This document shows positions 1-9,381 of a stretch of 64,000 bases of DNA, in pieces. Positions within the stretch are counted from its first letter, which is position 1. Each line of letters starts with the position of its first letter. The translations under genes and the position numbers were made by a program. This DNA comes from Thalassotalea sp. LPB0316 (GTDB lineage: Bacteria; Pseudomonadota; Gammaproteobacteria; Enterobacterales; Alteromonadaceae). The stretch is from the NCBI RefSeq assembly GCF_014898095.1, contig NZ_CP062946.1:2418001-2482000 (forward strand). The letters run 5' to 3'. Under the pieces are notes generated by a model. That model did not search any database and had not been told where the DNA came from. It was given only the letters and a program-made list of their open reading frames with translations.

Positions 1-1
1 C

Positions 2-61
2 CGTCGTCACCACGTAACAGCTGACGGTTACTACAAAGGTGTTAAAGTAATCGCTAAGTAA
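2..61 (+). CDS. rpmF: 50S ribosomal protein L32, C-terminal end (partial)
   Basis: Only the last 19 codons and the stop lie in the window. The translation (HHVTADGYYKG, then KVIAK) matches the C-terminus of ribosomal protein L32, and rpmF immediately precedes plsX in most gammaproteobacteria. The gap to plsX is 10 bases with no terminator, so the two are probably cotranscribed. The zinc-binding part of L32 lies outside the window. Confidence 0.85.
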   Translation, partial: RRHHVTADGYYKGVKVIAK

Positions 62-71
62 GCGGTGACCT

Positions 72-1100
72 TTGAATAATCTAACCATCGCGTTAGATGT
101 TATGGGGGGCGATCAAGGCCCCCATGTAACACTTACTGCTGCGTTAATGGCAGTAAACCATCTTCCTCATCTTCACCTTATCCTGTGTGGAGACAGTTCA
201 GTTATTGCTGAACACCTTGAAAAGAAACATTTTTCAGCGCATCCCCAAATTAGTTTTGTCCACAGTTCGCAAATTGTCGAAATGGACGACAAACCGGCTT
301 ATGTGATTCGTCACAAGAAAGATTCTTCAATGCGACGGGCCATTGAGCTTGTCAAAGAAGGCAAAGCACAAGCATGCGTTAGCGCAGGTAATACAGGGGC
401 GCTATTTGGCACTGCTCATGTGTTATTAAAAACACTACCGGGTGTTGAGCGACCAGCATTAATTTCGGCACTGCCAACTCATTTGCCAAATAAGAATGTA
501 TTTTTACTTGATTTAGGTGCGAATGTGTTTTGTGACTCAAATGTCTTGTATCAATTTGGCTTAATGGGCTCAGTTCTGGCCGAAGAGGTAGATGGCATTG
601 ATAATCCGCGCATTGCGCTGCTCAACATGGGTCAGGAAGACATCAAGGGCAGTGATACCATCAAGCAAGCGGCACTGCAGTTAAAAGAAAATCCAGATAT
701 TAACTATGTCGGCTTTGTTGAAGGTAATGATATTTTTACTGACAAAGCTGATGTTATTGTGTGTGATGGCTTTGTTGGTAACGTTGCCCTTAAAACTTGT
801 GAGGGGGTTGCTCGCATGGTGGCAACAAAGCTACAACAAAATCTCGAAAGTAGTTTTTTTAGACGAATTTTGAGCAAAATGTTAACGCTGCCAGTAAAAA
901 AAATGTATAAATCGATGAACCCCGACCAGTACAACGGTGCAAGTTTGATAGGATTGCGGGGCATTGTGGTTAAAAGCCATGGAAATGCAAATTCACATGC
1001 TATTTTTGCCGCGCTAATGGAAGCGGTAAAAGAAGTAGAAAGACAGGTTCCAGAAAAAATACAGCATAAACTGGAGCAAAGATTATTGCACAGGCCATAA
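72..1100 (+). CDS. plsX: Phosphate acyltransferase PlsX
   Basis: PlsX converts acyl-ACP and phosphate to acyl-phosphate, the donor for the first acylation of glycerol-3-phosphate in phospholipid synthesis. It is a peripheral membrane enzyme. The N-terminus carries the family signature [11 protein letters not shown] at residues 7-17, and the length of 342 residues fits (E. coli has 356). The start is a TTG; no in-frame ATG or GTG lies upstream before the rpmF stop, and the signature begins so soon after this codon that a later start would cut into it. It sits between rpmF and fabH, the standard order, with an 8-base gap to fabH. The weak start may hold its translation below that of L32, which is inference. 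Confidence 0.95.
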   Translation: MNNLTIALDVMGGDQGPHVTLTAALMAVNHLPHLHLILCGDSSVIAEHLEKKHFSAHPQISFVHSSQIVEMDDKPAYVIRHKKDSSMRRAIELVKEGKAQACVSAGNTGALFGTAHVLLKTLPGVERPALISALPTHLPNKNVFLLDLGANVFCDSNVLYQFGLMGSVLAEEVDGIDNPRIALLNMGQEDIKGSDTIKQAALQLKENPDINYVGFVEGNDIFTDKADVIVCDGFVGNVALKTCEGVARMVATKLQQNLESSFFRRILSKMLTLPVKKMYKSMNPDQYNGASLIGLRGIVVKSHGNANSHAIFAALMEAVKEVERQVPEKIQHKLEQRLLHRP

Positions 1101-1107
1101 AATTTAT

Positions 1108-2067
1108 ATGTACTCAAAAATTATTGGTACTGGAAGTTATTTTCCAGCGCAAGTCCGTACTAACGCAGATTTAGAAAAGATGGTTGATACCTCAGATGAT
1201 TGGATCATTGAGCGTACTGGCATCAAAGAGCGCCGTATTTCCGCAGAGCATGAAAATGTTGCTTATATGGGCGCACAAGCCGCTAAAAAAGCACTCGAAA
1301 TGGCTGGCTTAGCAACAACCGATATTGACATGATTGTGATGGGAACAACCAGCTCTCATGTTGACTTACCAAGTGCAGCTTGTAACGTTCAAAAATATTT
1401 AGACTTACCACATGTGCCTGCATTTGATGTTGCAGCAGCGTGTTCAGGCTTTATCTACAGCTTAAGTATTGCAGACCAATACATTCGTACAGGTATGGTA
1501 AAACGCATCCTAGTGATAGGTGCAGATGCGCTTTCTCACATGTGTGATCCTACAGACCGCTCAACAATTATTTTATTCGGTGATGCGGCAGGTGCTTTTA
1601 TATTAGAAGCAAGTGAAGAGCCGGGTATTGTCTCGACACATCTTCATGCTGATGGTAATTTTGGCCATTTATTAGGCGCTGATTCGCCAAAACGCGGTGA
1701 ACCATTAACAGAAGAAAAAGCCTACATGTATATGAAAGGTAACGAAGTATTCAAAGTTGCTGTGACGCGTTTGAGTGAAATTGTTACTGAAACACTAGCG
1801 CACAACAACATGGATAAGTCAGAAATTGACTGGCTTGTTCCTCATCAAGCAAATTTACGCATTATTAAAGCAGCAGCTAAGAAACTATCATTACCGATGG
1901 ATCAAGTTGTTGTCACCTTAGACAAGCACGGTAATACCTCTGCAGCAACTATCCCTACCGCTTTTGACGAAGCCGTTCGCGATGGTCGTATTCAGAAAGG
2001 CCAAACAGTTTTAATGGAAGCGTTTGGTAGTGGTTTTACCTGGGGCTCAGCACTCATAAAATATTAA
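1108..2067 (+). CDS. fabH: 3-oxoacyl-ACP synthase III (KAS III) FabH
   Basis: FabH condenses acetyl-CoA with malonyl-ACP to start each round of fatty-acid synthesis in the cytoplasm. The thiolase-fold catalytic triad is visible: Cys112 in AAACSGF, His246 in VPHQANLRI and Asn276 in HGNTSAAT, within two residues of the E. coli positions (Cys112, His244, Asn274). The length of 319 residues is normal. The gene follows plsX by 7 bases and precedes fabD by 12, so it belongs to the same transcription unit. No separate promoter is evident. Nothing in the sequence suggests the branched-chain primer preference known from Gram-positive FabH, but specificity cannot be read from sequence alone. Confidence 0.97.
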   Translation: MYSKIIGTGSYFPAQVRTNADLEKMVDTSDDWIIERTGIKERRISAEHENVAYMGAQAAKKALEMAGLATTDIDMIVMGTTSSHVDLPSAACNVQKYLDLPHVPAFDVAAACSGFIYSLSIADQYIRTGMVKRILVIGADALSHMCDPTDRSTIILFGDAAGAFILEASEEPGIVSTHLHADGNFGHLLGADSPKRGEPLTEEKAYMYMKGNEVFKVAVTRLSEIVTETLAHNNMDKSEIDWLVPHQANLRIIKAAAKKLSLPMDQVVVTLDKHGNTSAATIPTAFDEAVRDGRIQKGQTVLMEAFGSGFTWGSALIKY

Positions 2068-2079
2068 TAGGTTAGGTTA

Positions 2080-3015
2080 ATGAATAATAATTTAGCATTT
2101 GTGTTTCCTGGTCAAGGTTCACAAACTGTTGGCATGTTAGCTGATTTTGCTGACGATGCGATAGTGCAAGAAACTTTTAGACAAGCGTCAGCTGCATTAG
2201 GCTATGATGTTTGGCAACTTATTTCGACAGATGAAAGTGAACAGTTAAACAAAACTGAGTTTACTCAACCTGCATTATTAACAGCAAGCGTTGCTATGTA
2301 TCGCTTGATCACCGAAAAAACCGGTGTTAGCCCTTCAGCTATGGCGGGTCACAGTTTAGGTGAGTATTCAGCATTAGTGTGTGCTGGCGTATTGTCGCTT
2401 GAAGATGCGGTAAAATTAGTTGAACAGCGCGGACAATTTATGCAATCGTCAGTACCTGCTGGTACAGGTGCGATGGCAGCAGTTATTGGCTTAGCTGACG
2501 ACAAAATTATTGAAGCGTGTAATGCAGCAGCCCAAGATCAAGTGGTTTCTGCAGTCAACTTCAACTCACCTGGTCAAGTGGTTATCGCCGGCAATAAAGA
2601 AGCGGTAGAGCGTGCAGGCGAGTTATGTAAAGAAGCGGGTGCAAAGCGCGTATTACCTTTACCGGTAAGCGTTCCATCACACTGTGCATTAATGAAGGAT
2701 GCAGCAGAAAAATTAGCGCAAGCATTTGATAGCGTGACGTTTAACGTGCCAACAACTTCGGTGATCAACAATGTTGACGTCAGGGTTGAAAGTGATGTTG
2801 AAGCAATCAAACAAGCACTGATTAAGCAATTATATAGCCCAGTTCGCTGGACTGAGACTGTGGAGCACTTAGCTGCCCATGGTTGTGAAAAAATGTTAGA
2901 GGTAGGCCCAGGTAAAGTATTGCAGGGCTTAGTTAAACGCATTAACAAAGCAATCACTTGTGTGTCGGTTAACGACAATGCAAGTGTTGATAAAGCAATT
3001 GAATTATTACAATAG
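2080..3015 (+). CDS. fabD: Malonyl-CoA:ACP transacylase FabD
   Basis: FabD moves the malonyl group from CoA to acyl carrier protein, supplying the elongation substrate for FabH and FabF. The protein starts with the FVFPGQGSQ loop at residues 7-15, has the nucleophile Ser92 in GHSLGE, and has the catalytic His201 in VPSHCALM, all at the E. coli positions. At 311 residues it is full length. The start ATG follows the fabH stop by 12 bases, with a GGTTAGG-like stretch just upstream as a modest ribosome binding site. The fabG start follows its stop by 7 bases, which supports translational linkage along the cluster. Confidence 0.97.
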   Translation: MNNNLAFVFPGQGSQTVGMLADFADDAIVQETFRQASAALGYDVWQLISTDESEQLNKTEFTQPALLTASVAMYRLITEKTGVSPSAMAGHSLGEYSALVCAGVLSLEDAVKLVEQRGQFMQSSVPAGTGAMAAVIGLADDKIIEACNAAAQDQVVSAVNFNSPGQVVIAGNKEAVERAGELCKEAGAKRVLPLPVSVPSHCALMKDAAEKLAQAFDSVTFNVPTTSVINNVDVRVESDVEAIKQALIKQLYSPVRWTETVEHLAAHGCEKMLEVGPGKVLQGLVKRINKAITCVSVNDNASVDKAIELLQ

Positions 3016-3022
3016 GTGAACA

Positions 3023-3757
3023 ATGTTTTCATTAGAAGGTAAAGTAGCACTAGTTACAGGTGCTAGCCGCGGAATTGGTAAAGCCATCGCGACACAATTA
3101 CAACAACAAGGCGCAACAGTATTAGGTACAGCAACCTCAGAGTCAGGTGCACAGCGCATCAGCGAATATCTTGGTGAAGGTAATGGTCTTGTTTTAAACG
3201 TTACCGAAAACGACTCAATAGAAGCATTATTTGCAGTTATCAAAGAGCGCTTTGGTGGTATCGATATCTTAGTTAACAACGCTGGTATCACTCGAGACAA
3301 TATCTTTATGCGAATGAAAGATGAAGAGTGGGATGACATTATTGACACCAACTTAACGTCGATTTTTAAAATTTCTAAAAATGTCCTGCGCCCAATGATG
3401 AAAAAGCGCAATGGCCGTATCATCAATATTGGTTCTGTCGTCGGTACTATGGGTAATGCTGGGCAGGTTAACTATGCAACGGCTAAAGCCGGTTTAATAG
3501 GCTTTACGAAGTCACTCGCTCGAGAAGTTGCATCTCGCGGCATTACGGTTAATACTGTTGCACCTGGTTTTATTGATACGGATATGACACAAACCTTAAC
3601 TGATGAGCAAAAAGAAGGGATTTTCTCTCAAGTACCTGCTAATCGTTTGGGTAAACCAGAAGAGATTGCAAGTGCTGTAACCTTCCTAGCATCTGATGCT
3701 GCAGCTTACATCACTGGCGAAACATTGCATGTCAATGGTGGCATGTACATGGTTTAA
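3023..3757 (+). CDS. fabG: 3-oxoacyl-ACP reductase FabG
   Basis: FabG is the NADPH-dependent short-chain dehydrogenase that reduces 3-ketoacyl-ACP to 3-hydroxyacyl-ACP. The cofactor loop TGASRGIG lies at residues 12-19, NNAG at 85-88, and the catalytic residues are Ser138, Tyr151 and Lys155 (YATAK). The 244 residues match E. coli FabG exactly in length. It ends the tightly spaced fabH-fabD-fabG run; the next gene, acpP, lies 165 bases further and has its own predicted promoters. Many SDR enzymes look alike, but the position between fabD and acpP makes this assignment secure. Confidence 0.96.
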   Translation: MFSLEGKVALVTGASRGIGKAIATQLQQQGATVLGTATSESGAQRISEYLGEGNGLVLNVTENDSIEALFAVIKERFGGIDILVNNAGITRDNIFMRMKDEEWDDIIDTNLTSIFKISKNVLRPMMKKRNGRIINIGSVVGTMGNAGQVNYATAKAGLIGFTKSLAREVASRGITVNTVAPGFIDTDMTQTLTDEQKEGIFSQVPANRLGKPEEIASAVTFLASDAAAYITGETLHVNGGMYMV

Positions 3758-3769
3758 TCGTTTTGTAGC

Positions 3770-3797
3770 TTGTCAGCTAACAGATTTGCTGTAATCT
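3770..3797 (+). promoter_or_regulatory. Predicted promoter upstream of acpP (distal)
   Basis: TTGTCA at 3770-3775 and TAATCT at 3792-3797 are separated by 16 bases, a reasonable sigma-70 match in the fabG-acpP spacer. Transcription would start near 3804, upstream of the FadR-like site. This is a visual prediction only. Confidence 0.35.
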
Positions 3798-3814
3798 TAT
3801 ACAAAACAATAAAT

Positions 3815-3831
3815 AACAGGTTTGACCAGAA
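3815..3831 (+). promoter_or_regulatory. Candidate FadR operator upstream of acpP
   Basis: The 17-mer AACAGGTTTGACCAGAA agrees at 14 of 17 positions with the FadR consensus AACAGGTCTGACCAGTT as recalled for gammaproteobacteria. FadR is the fatty-acid responsive GntR regulator of fab and fad genes. The site lies between two predicted acpP promoters. The fadR gene itself is not in the window. Confidence 0.45.
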
Positions 3832-3851
3832 GAAAAAGCAAAACTAATAAC

Positions 3852-3880
3852 TTGCATGGTCACCTGTTGACGAATAAACT
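3852..3880 (+). promoter_or_regulatory. Predicted acpP promoter (proximal)
   Basis: TTGCAT at 3852-3857 and TAAACT at 3875-3880 have an ideal 17-base spacer. The start point would be near 3887, leaving a leader of about 36 bases before acpP. A separate promoter fits the very high ACP demand of the cell. Confidence 0.45.
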
Positions 3881-3922
3881 ACCCGCAATTAAAAAATTGC
3901 ATTTTCTAGTAAAGGAAACAAA

Positions 3923-4156
3923 ATGAGTACTATTGAAGAACGCGTAAAAAAAATCACTGTTGAGCAATTAGGTGTGAGTGAAGATGAAGTAAAAGCAGAT
4001 TCATCTTTCGTTGACGACTTAGGTGCTGATTCATTAGATACAGTTGAATTAGTTATGGCGTTAGAAGAAGAGTTTGACACTGAGATTCCAGACGAAGAAG
4101 CTGAGAAAATTACTACAGTTCAAGCTGCAATTGATTACGTAAAAGCGAATCAATAA
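3923..4156 (+). CDS. acpP: Acyl carrier protein AcpP
   Basis: AcpP carries growing acyl chains on a phosphopantetheine arm in fatty-acid, lipid A and lipoate synthesis. The attachment serine is Ser37 (Ser36 after Met removal) in the invariant GADSLD motif. The protein is 77 residues and very acidic, as for all type II ACPs. A strong AAAGGAAAC ribosome binding site lies just upstream of the ATG. It has predicted promoters of its own and a strong terminator just behind it, so it can be made far above its neighbours. Confidence 0.98.
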   Translation: MSTIEERVKKITVEQLGVSEDEVKADSSFVDDLGADSLDTVELVMALEEEFDTEIPDEEAEKITTVQAAIDYVKANQ

Positions 4157-4165
4157 AAATTAAAG

Positions 4166-4195
4166 AATCAGGCGGTATTAACCGCCTGATTTGTT
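4166..4195 (+). terminator. Rho-independent terminator after acpP
   Basis: AATCAGGCGGT at 4166-4176 pairs perfectly with ACCGCCTGATT at 4181-4191 around an ATTA loop, followed by a short T-rich run. It lies 10 bases after the acpP stop and probably reduces read-through into fabF. Confidence 0.8.
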
Positions 4196-4274
4196 TCTAG
4201 CTTCGGTAAACCTTATCCGAAGACAAGTCGTATAACCCTTCAAATTTTTAACTCTATCGGAGGCAACTCAGCCA

Positions 4275-5510
4275 ATGCGTCGTGTTGTAGTTACCGGTTT
4301 TGGTATGTTATCCCCACTTGGCAACTCTGCTCAAACTACGTGGGAAAATTTACTGCTTGGTAAAAGCGGTATTGATTATATTGACCATTTTGATGTTTCA
4401 AACTTTTCGACTAAATTCGCTGGTCTGGTAAAAGGCTTCAACGGCGAAGATTATGGCATTTCACGAAAAGATGCGAAAAAAATGGATTTGTTCATTCAGT
4501 ATGGCGTTGCAGCGGGTAGCCAAGCAATGGCTCATGCTGGATTAGAAGTTACTGATGAAAATGCTAGTCGCATTGGTGTGGCAATTGGTTCAGGGATTGG
4601 TGGTCTTACGCTAATCGAAGAAAACCATAAAAAATACCTTGAAGGCGGTGTGCGCAAGCTTTCACCCTTCTTTTGTCCATCGACGATATTAAATATGGTT
4701 GCTGGTCAGTTATCAATCAAGCATGGCTTGAAAGGACCAAACTTAGCTATTGTTACGGCCTGTACATCGGGTGTTCACAATATTGGCCACGCCGCTCGAA
4801 TGATTGCCTATGGCGATGCGGATGCTATGTTGGCTGGTGGCGCAGAAAAAGCGTCAACAGAATTGGGAATTGGTGGTTTCGCTGCAGCTAGAGCATTATC
4901 GACCCGCAATGATTCTCCGCAGACAGCTTCACGCCCTTGGGATAAAGACCGAGATGGTTTTGTCTTAAGTGATGGTGCGGGTGTCGTTGTGCTAGAAGAG
5001 TATGAACACGCTAAAGCACGTGGTGCAAATATTTATGCAGAATTAATTGGTTTCGGCATGAGTGGTGACGCTCATCATATGACCTCACCGCCGCCAGATG
5101 GCGCAGGTGCAGCCCAAGCAATGGCGAATGCCCTGAATGATGCCAAGATAAATGCAGAGCAAGTTGGTTATATCAACGCTCATGGCACCTCAACACCAGC
5201 GGGTGATGTTGCCGAAGCCAGTGCAGTGAAAACCATTTTTGGCCAACACGCGAAAGATGTCATGGTTGGCTCGACAAAGTCGATGACAGGGCACTTGTTA
5301 GGTGCAGCCGGAGCCGTTGAAGCAATCTTTACAGTGCAAGCGATCGCTGAAGGTAAAGTTCCGCCAACCATTAATATTGAGAACCAAGATGAAGCTTGTG
5401 ATCTCGATTTCATTAAAGATGGCGCACGTGACGTAAATCTAGAGTACGCATTGTGTAATTCTTTTGGTTTTGGTGGCACAAACGGCTCTTTATTGTTCAA
5501 AAAGGTCTGA
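4275..5510 (+). CDS. fabF: 3-oxoacyl-ACP synthase II FabF
   Basis: FabF (KAS II) condenses malonyl-ACP with long acyl-ACPs, including the step that elongates palmitoleoyl to vaccenoyl chains and so adjusts membrane fluidity. The active-site Cys163 lies in TACTSG, with His303 in [11 protein letters not shown] and His340 in STKSMTGH, the normal Cys-His-His set. The 411 residues match the family. A GGAGG ribosome binding site at 4259-4263 supports the ATG at 4275. It sits behind the acpP terminator and ahead of its own strong terminator; the gap from acpP is 118 bases, and no clear separate promoter was picked out there. Confidence 0.97.
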   Translation: MRRVVVTGFGMLSPLGNSAQTTWENLLLGKSGIDYIDHFDVSNFSTKFAGLVKGFNGEDYGISRKDAKKMDLFIQYGVAAGSQAMAHAGLEVTDENASRIGVAIGSGIGGLTLIEENHKKYLEGGVRKLSPFFCPSTILNMVAGQLSIKHGLKGPNLAIVTACTSGVHNIGHAARMIAYGDADAMLAGGAEKASTELGIGGFAAARALSTRNDSPQTASRPWDKDRDGFVLSDGAGVVVLEEYEHAKARGANIYAELIGFGMSGDAHHMTSPPPDGAGAAQAMANALNDAKINAEQVGYINAHGTSTPAGDVAEASAVKTIFGQHAKDVMVGSTKSMTGHLLGAAGAVEAIFTVQAIAEGKVPPTINIENQDEACDLDFIKDGARDVNLEYALCNSFGFGGTNGSLLFKKV

Positions 5511-5563
5511 TCCTAAATAAAACAACAGCGATTAAGTAAATAATTGCTTGAATTCAAAATCTT

Positions 5564-5599
5564 AAGCCTAAATACTAGCTGTAGTATTTAGGCTTTTTT
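5564..5599 (+). terminator. Rho-independent terminator after fabF
   Basis: AAGCCTAAATAC at 5564-5575 pairs perfectly with GTATTTAGGCTT at 5584-5595 around an 8-base loop, followed by T residues to 5599. It ends ten bases before the pabC start. Confidence 0.85.
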
Positions 5600-5608
5600 G
5601 TGTTTTAC

Positions 5609-6409
5609 ATGTTATTTTGCTCAATTAATGGTCAACCGACTCATCAATTACCTATCAGTGACCGTACAATACACTATGGTGATGGTATCTTTACCACCGC
5701 CAAGATAGGTAATGGTCAAATAGTTTGGCTTGAGCAACACCTTGAACGCTTAAAACAAGCGTCAAAGGTGCTTGCAATAGAGGGGGTTGATTGGCAAGCA
5801 CTTAAAAGTGAGATGATAACTATTGCAAAAGATTATTCGATTGCCGTATTAAAAGTGATTATATCAGCAGGCCATGATAGCAAAGCCTATGCTCGGGCAG
5901 ATAATTGCCGAGCAAATACCATTATTCTCGTCAATGCTTTTCCTATGCACTATGAAAAATGGCAACAGCGAGGGATCAGGCTTGGTATTGCTGAAACGCG
6001 GCTAGGGATCAACTCAACACTTGCCGGTATTAAACACCTCAACAGGTTAGAACAAGTATTGTTAAAAAATGAGCATCAACAACGCGATTTTGATTACTTA
6101 ATTGCTTTGAATGAAGTTGGTCATGTTATCGAATCAACGAGTAGTAATTTGTTTGTATTAATTGGAAAAACTTGGCATACACCTAAATTATCGCAATCTG
6201 GCGTTGATGGTTTGGCGAGGCAAAAGTTAATCAGTGCCTTTGATAAGATTGTTGTTGGCACAGTTTCAGTCGAAGATCTTCACGAGGCAAAAGCTATGTT
6301 ACTGACAAACTGTTTGATGCCAGCGATACCTGTAGTCCAATTTCAAGATGTTTTGTTGCCAATAGAGCCGTGTGTACCTTTAATTTCTTATCTCAACGAA
6401 GCCTCTTAG
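5609..6409 (+). CDS. pabC: Aminodeoxychorismate lyase PabC
   Basis: PabC is a fold-type IV PLP enzyme that splits 4-amino-4-deoxychorismate into p-aminobenzoate and pyruvate for folate synthesis. The N-terminal INGQ, SDR and YGDGIFTT elements match E. coli PabC, and the PLP lysine is Lys142 in GIKHLNRLEQ. I chose the ATG at 5609 over a GTG at 5600 because 5600 lies within the T-run of the fabF terminator and the E. coli protein starts at an equivalent place; no good ribosome binding site helps decide. Placement between fabF and mltG is standard. D-amino-acid or branched-chain aminotransferases share the fold, but the context argues for PabC. Confidence 0.9.
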   Translation: MLFCSINGQPTHQLPISDRTIHYGDGIFTTAKIGNGQIVWLEQHLERLKQASKVLAIEGVDWQALKSEMITIAKDYSIAVLKVIISAGHDSKAYARADNCRANTIILVNAFPMHYEKWQQRGIRLGIAETRLGINSTLAGIKHLNRLEQVLLKNEHQQRDFDYLIALNEVGHVIESTSSNLFVLIGKTWHTPKLSQSGVDGLARQKLISAFDKIVVGTVSVEDLHEAKAMLLTNCLMPAIPVVQFQDVLLPIEPCVPLISYLNEAS

Positions 6410-6410
6410 T

Positions 6411-7415
6411 ATGAAAAGATTATTTTTAGCGGTTATTGCGCTAGCCTTAATTGGCCTATTTATTGCCATTGGTAGTTATTATTACGCTTATCAGCAAATC
6501 AATCAGCCGATGTTACTCGAATCTGAAGAGCTCTTTGAAGTTAAGCAAGGGCAGACAGTGCGCCAAGTCGCGAAATCATTTGAACGTCAAGGCTGGGTAA
6601 ATAGTCATTTTTGGCTCAAGTTATACACCAAGTTCAACAGTTCGCTGTCGCAGGTAAAAGAGGGGGTTTATCTTATTAAACCGCAGCAATCTCTTTACCA
6701 AGCGCTTGAGATGATTGTCGCAAATCAAGAACATCAATTTAGTGTCACCTTTATTGAGGGTTCGACATACGCACAATGGTTAAAGGTATTGGCAAATGCC
6801 GAATACCTTGAACATACTCTTACAAACCAAGAATCAACACTCGTTTTAACACGATTAAATATTGAAGCTGAACATCCTGAAGGACTATTTTTCCCTGATA
6901 CTTATGCTTATACCGCGGGTACTAAAGATATCGAGATCTTAAAACGCGCTTTTGACAAAATGGATAGTTATTTACAGCAAGCCTGGCGAGAAAGAGCTGA
7001 TTTGTTACCCTATGAAACGCCTTATCATGCCTTGATTATGGCGTCTATCATTGAAAAAGAGACCGGCCAACGCTCAGAGCAACCACTGATAGCGTCGGTC
7101 TTTGTTAACCGCTTATATAAAAAAATGCGCCTGCAAACCGATCCTACGGTGATTTACGGGTTAGGTGATAGTTATCAGGGTGATATTACCCGCGCACACT
7201 TGAAGCAAAAAATAAGGTACAATACCTACCGAATAAATGGTTTGCCGCCAACGCCAATTGCGATGCCTGGTAAATCAGCAATTGATGCCGCATTGCATCC
7301 AGAAAGCTCTGATTATTATTATTTTGTAAGTAAAGGCAATGGCTGGCATCAGTTTTCTAAAACACTAAAAGAGCACAACAAAGCCGTTGCTAAATATCAA
7401 TTGGGCCAAGAGTAG
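6411..7415 (+). CDS. mltG: Endolytic murein transglycosylase MltG
   Basis: MltG cleaves nascent peptidoglycan strands at the outer face of the inner membrane and is thought to end glycan chain growth. It has one N-terminal membrane anchor (about residues 4-26), a LysM-like region around 40-95, and the YceG core. The catalytic glutamate is Glu215 in MASIIEKETG, and the MRLQTDPTVIYG and RYNTYRINGLPPTPI motifs are intact. At 334 residues it matches E. coli YceG (340). The start is one base past the pabC stop, so the two genes are translationally linked. Confidence 0.95.
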   Translation: MKRLFLAVIALALIGLFIAIGSYYYAYQQINQPMLLESEELFEVKQGQTVRQVAKSFERQGWVNSHFWLKLYTKFNSSLSQVKEGVYLIKPQQSLYQALEMIVANQEHQFSVTFIEGSTYAQWLKVLANAEYLEHTLTNQESTLVLTRLNIEAEHPEGLFFPDTYAYTAGTKDIEILKRAFDKMDSYLQQAWRERADLLPYETPYHALIMASIIEKETGQRSEQPLIASVFVNRLYKKMRLQTDPTVIYGLGDSYQGDITRAHLKQKIRYNTYRINGLPPTPIAMPGKSAIDAALHPESSDYYYFVSKGNGWHQFSKTLKEHNKAVAKYQLGQE

Positions 7416-7436
7416 GCTGTTAGGTAATATAGAAGT

Positions 7437-8069
7437 ATGTCATTAGGAAAGTTTATTGTTATTGAGGGGCTTGAAGGCGCCGGTAAATCATCAGCGATTA
7501 GCGTTGTCGAGCAAGCATTGCAACAAGCTAACATTGCTTTTGAAAAAACCCGTGAGCCGGGTGGCACAGTCTTGGCTGAAAAACTAAGGGAGCTCGTTAA
7601 GTCTGCTGATCATAACGAAATAGTCACCCAAGAAACAGAATTATTATTGATGTACGCCGCGCGAAGTCAATTGCTCGTTAATAAAATTTTACCGTGTTTA
7701 GAAAAAGGCTTGTGGGTCATTGGCGATCGCCACGATTTATCATCTCGGGCTTATCAAGGCGGAGGTCGTCAAATACCTGATGATGTGATGGACGCGATCG
7801 CTGGTGCAACCTTAAAAGGCTTCAAGCCCGATTTAACCCTATACCTTGATATAGCCCCTAAAATTGGTCTTGAGCGAGCAAGAGCTCGTGGTGAACTTGA
7901 TCGAATAGAGCTTGAAGCATTATCGTTTTTTGAGCGAACACGAGAAAAGTATTTAGCGCTCGCAAAGTGCGACGACAATATCGTGATAGTCGATGCAAGT
8001 GCGCCTATGGCTGATGTGCACGCAGCGATCAGCCATCACGTTAGCAACTTTATTAGCAATATCAAGTAA
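7437..8069 (+). CDS. tmk: Thymidylate kinase Tmk
   Basis: Tmk phosphorylates dTMP to dTDP with ATP, an essential step for DNA synthesis. The P-loop GLEGAGKS is at residues 11-18, EPGGT follows near residue 40, and the [15 protein letters not shown] block at 97-111 holds the DR(H/Y) nucleotide-binding motif. The 210 residues are typical. It is placed between mltG and holB, as in E. coli, with gaps of 21 and 10 bases, and is most likely cotranscribed with both. Confidence 0.96.
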   Translation: MSLGKFIVIEGLEGAGKSSAISVVEQALQQANIAFEKTREPGGTVLAEKLRELVKSADHNEIVTQETELLLMYAARSQLLVNKILPCLEKGLWVIGDRHDLSSRAYQGGGRQIPDDVMDAIAGATLKGFKPDLTLYLDIAPKIGLERARARGELDRIELEALSFFERTREKYLALAKCDDNIVIVDASAPMADVHAAISHHVSNFISNIK

Positions 8070-8079
8070 GGCATAACCC

Positions 8080-9018
8080 ATGGATTGGCTAATTGAGCAT
8101 CAACAGCAACTATCACACCAGATTGAGCAAGGCAAATTGCCTCACGCCATTTTGCTTTGTGGTGTTCAAGGTTCGGGCAAATCAAAATTAGCCCAGTGGC
8201 TAACGGGAGTTGTATCTTGTTTAGCTCCCTCAAAAGATCACTATGGGGTATTTAATCCGTGTCAATGTTGTAAACACTGTTTGCTCATCAATGGCCAAAC
8301 TTACCCAGATATTGAGCAGTTAACACCAGAGAATGATAGTCACAAAGTCGATGCCATTCGCGCGGCTTGTCAGTTTTTGCAAAAAACGCCACAACTTGGC
8401 AATAAGCAAGTCGTGGTTATTGAACAAGCCGATAAAATGAATGCCGCCTCTAGTAACGCGTTACTAAAAACCCTAGAGGAACCAAGCGCTAGCTCGATGT
8501 TGCTACTTTTAACTGACAACAAGTCACAGTTGTTAGAAACGGTGATTAGCCGTTGCCAAACTATCGATATCAAACCATTTGTTGGCCAAAAATTAGCGCA
8601 AATATATCAACTTAACAGCCAAGATCCTTATTTGAATATTAGTCATCTCAAGCAGTTTTCAACTAAAGAATCTATTGCGTTAACTGAGCAGCTGCAAAAC
8701 CACTTTCTATTGTTTCTTGCCGGTGAGTACTCATTGATGGCAATGGCTAAAGATTTAAATGAAACTGATGAATCGCTAGCCATTATTTATCAGCTCGTGG
8801 CTAAATTAATTCGTCAAGCAAATGGTTGGTATGAGCCTAACCAATGCAGCGAATATCAACAAGTAAAAGCCTATGCTTCACCGGCTTCATTGTTGGCGAT
8901 AAACACGTTATTATTAAAGACAATTGGCCTTAATCATCAAGTGCAAACGAATCGCGCATTACAAACTGAGAAGTGTTTAGTTTCAGTGCAACAACTGCTC
9001 AACAACAATAAAAATTAG
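8080..9018 (+). CDS. holB: DNA polymerase III delta' subunit HolB
   Basis: HolB is the stator subunit of the clamp loader that places the beta clamp on primed DNA. The sequence shows a Walker A-like GVQGSGKS at residues 28-35, a zinc-binding cluster with Cys47 and the CxxCxxC set Cys61, Cys64 and Cys67, and the SNALLKTLEEPS block typical of this family. It is 312 residues long (E. coli 334). It follows tmk by 10 bases and precedes the PilZ gene, the usual order in gammaproteobacteria. The C-terminal third is poorly conserved, as expected for delta'. Confidence 0.94.
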   Translation: MDWLIEHQQQLSHQIEQGKLPHAILLCGVQGSGKSKLAQWLTGVVSCLAPSKDHYGVFNPCQCCKHCLLINGQTYPDIEQLTPENDSHKVDAIRAACQFLQKTPQLGNKQVVVIEQADKMNAASSNALLKTLEEPSASSMLLLLTDNKSQLLETVISRCQTIDIKPFVGQKLAQIYQLNSQDPYLNISHLKQFSTKESIALTEQLQNHFLLFLAGEYSLMAMAKDLNETDESLAIIYQLVAKLIRQANGWYEPNQCSEYQQVKAYASPASLLAINTLLLKTIGLNHQVQTNRALQTEKCLVSVQQLLNNNKN

Positions 9019-9044
9019 GGGCTGACATGCAAAAGGAGTACCTC

Positions 9045-9371
9045 ATGGAGAATATGCTTTTAGAATATCCTTCTGAGCGAGAGTTATATTTATCTTACAT
9101 GCCATTTTTGAAAAATGGTGGTGTGTTTGTTCGTACAACTGAATTATTAGAACTTGGTACACAGGTTAAATTAGACGTAACCCTGCCGGATGCGCTCGAG
9201 TCGTCAGAGGTGATCGGCAAAGTGTGCTGGGTGACACCGCCAGGTGCGCAAAATGGGACACCTGCAGGTTTAGGCGTTGCATTTGAAGAAGATCCCGATA
9301 ATATTCGCGGCCAAATAGAAAAAGCGATTGGGCGTTTGTTAAACAGCTCAGATCCAACCTTATCAATGTAG
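9045..9371 (+). CDS. pilZ: PilZ-domain protein (type IV pilus PilZ type)
   Basis: The product resembles the stand-alone PilZ protein required for type IV pilus function: YMPFLKNGGVFVRT near the start, a central GKVCWVTPPGAQ and a GLGVAFEED segment. The canonical c-di-GMP contacts (RxxxR and D/NxSxxG) are not visible, which is also known for Pseudomonas PilZ, so c-di-GMP binding is unlikely. A longer reading from an ATG at 9027 is possible, but AGGAG at 9034-9038 sits six bases before the ATG at 9045, which I prefer. It lies between holB and a tatD-family gene, its usual place. Its partners (PilB, FimX) are not in the window. Confidence 0.88.
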   Translation: MENMLLEYPSERELYLSYMPFLKNGGVFVRTTELLELGTQVKLDVTLPDALESSEVIGKVCWVTPPGAQNGTPAGLGVAFEEDPDNIRGQIEKAIGRLLNSSDPTLSM

Positions 9372-9381
9372 TGGAGAACTC

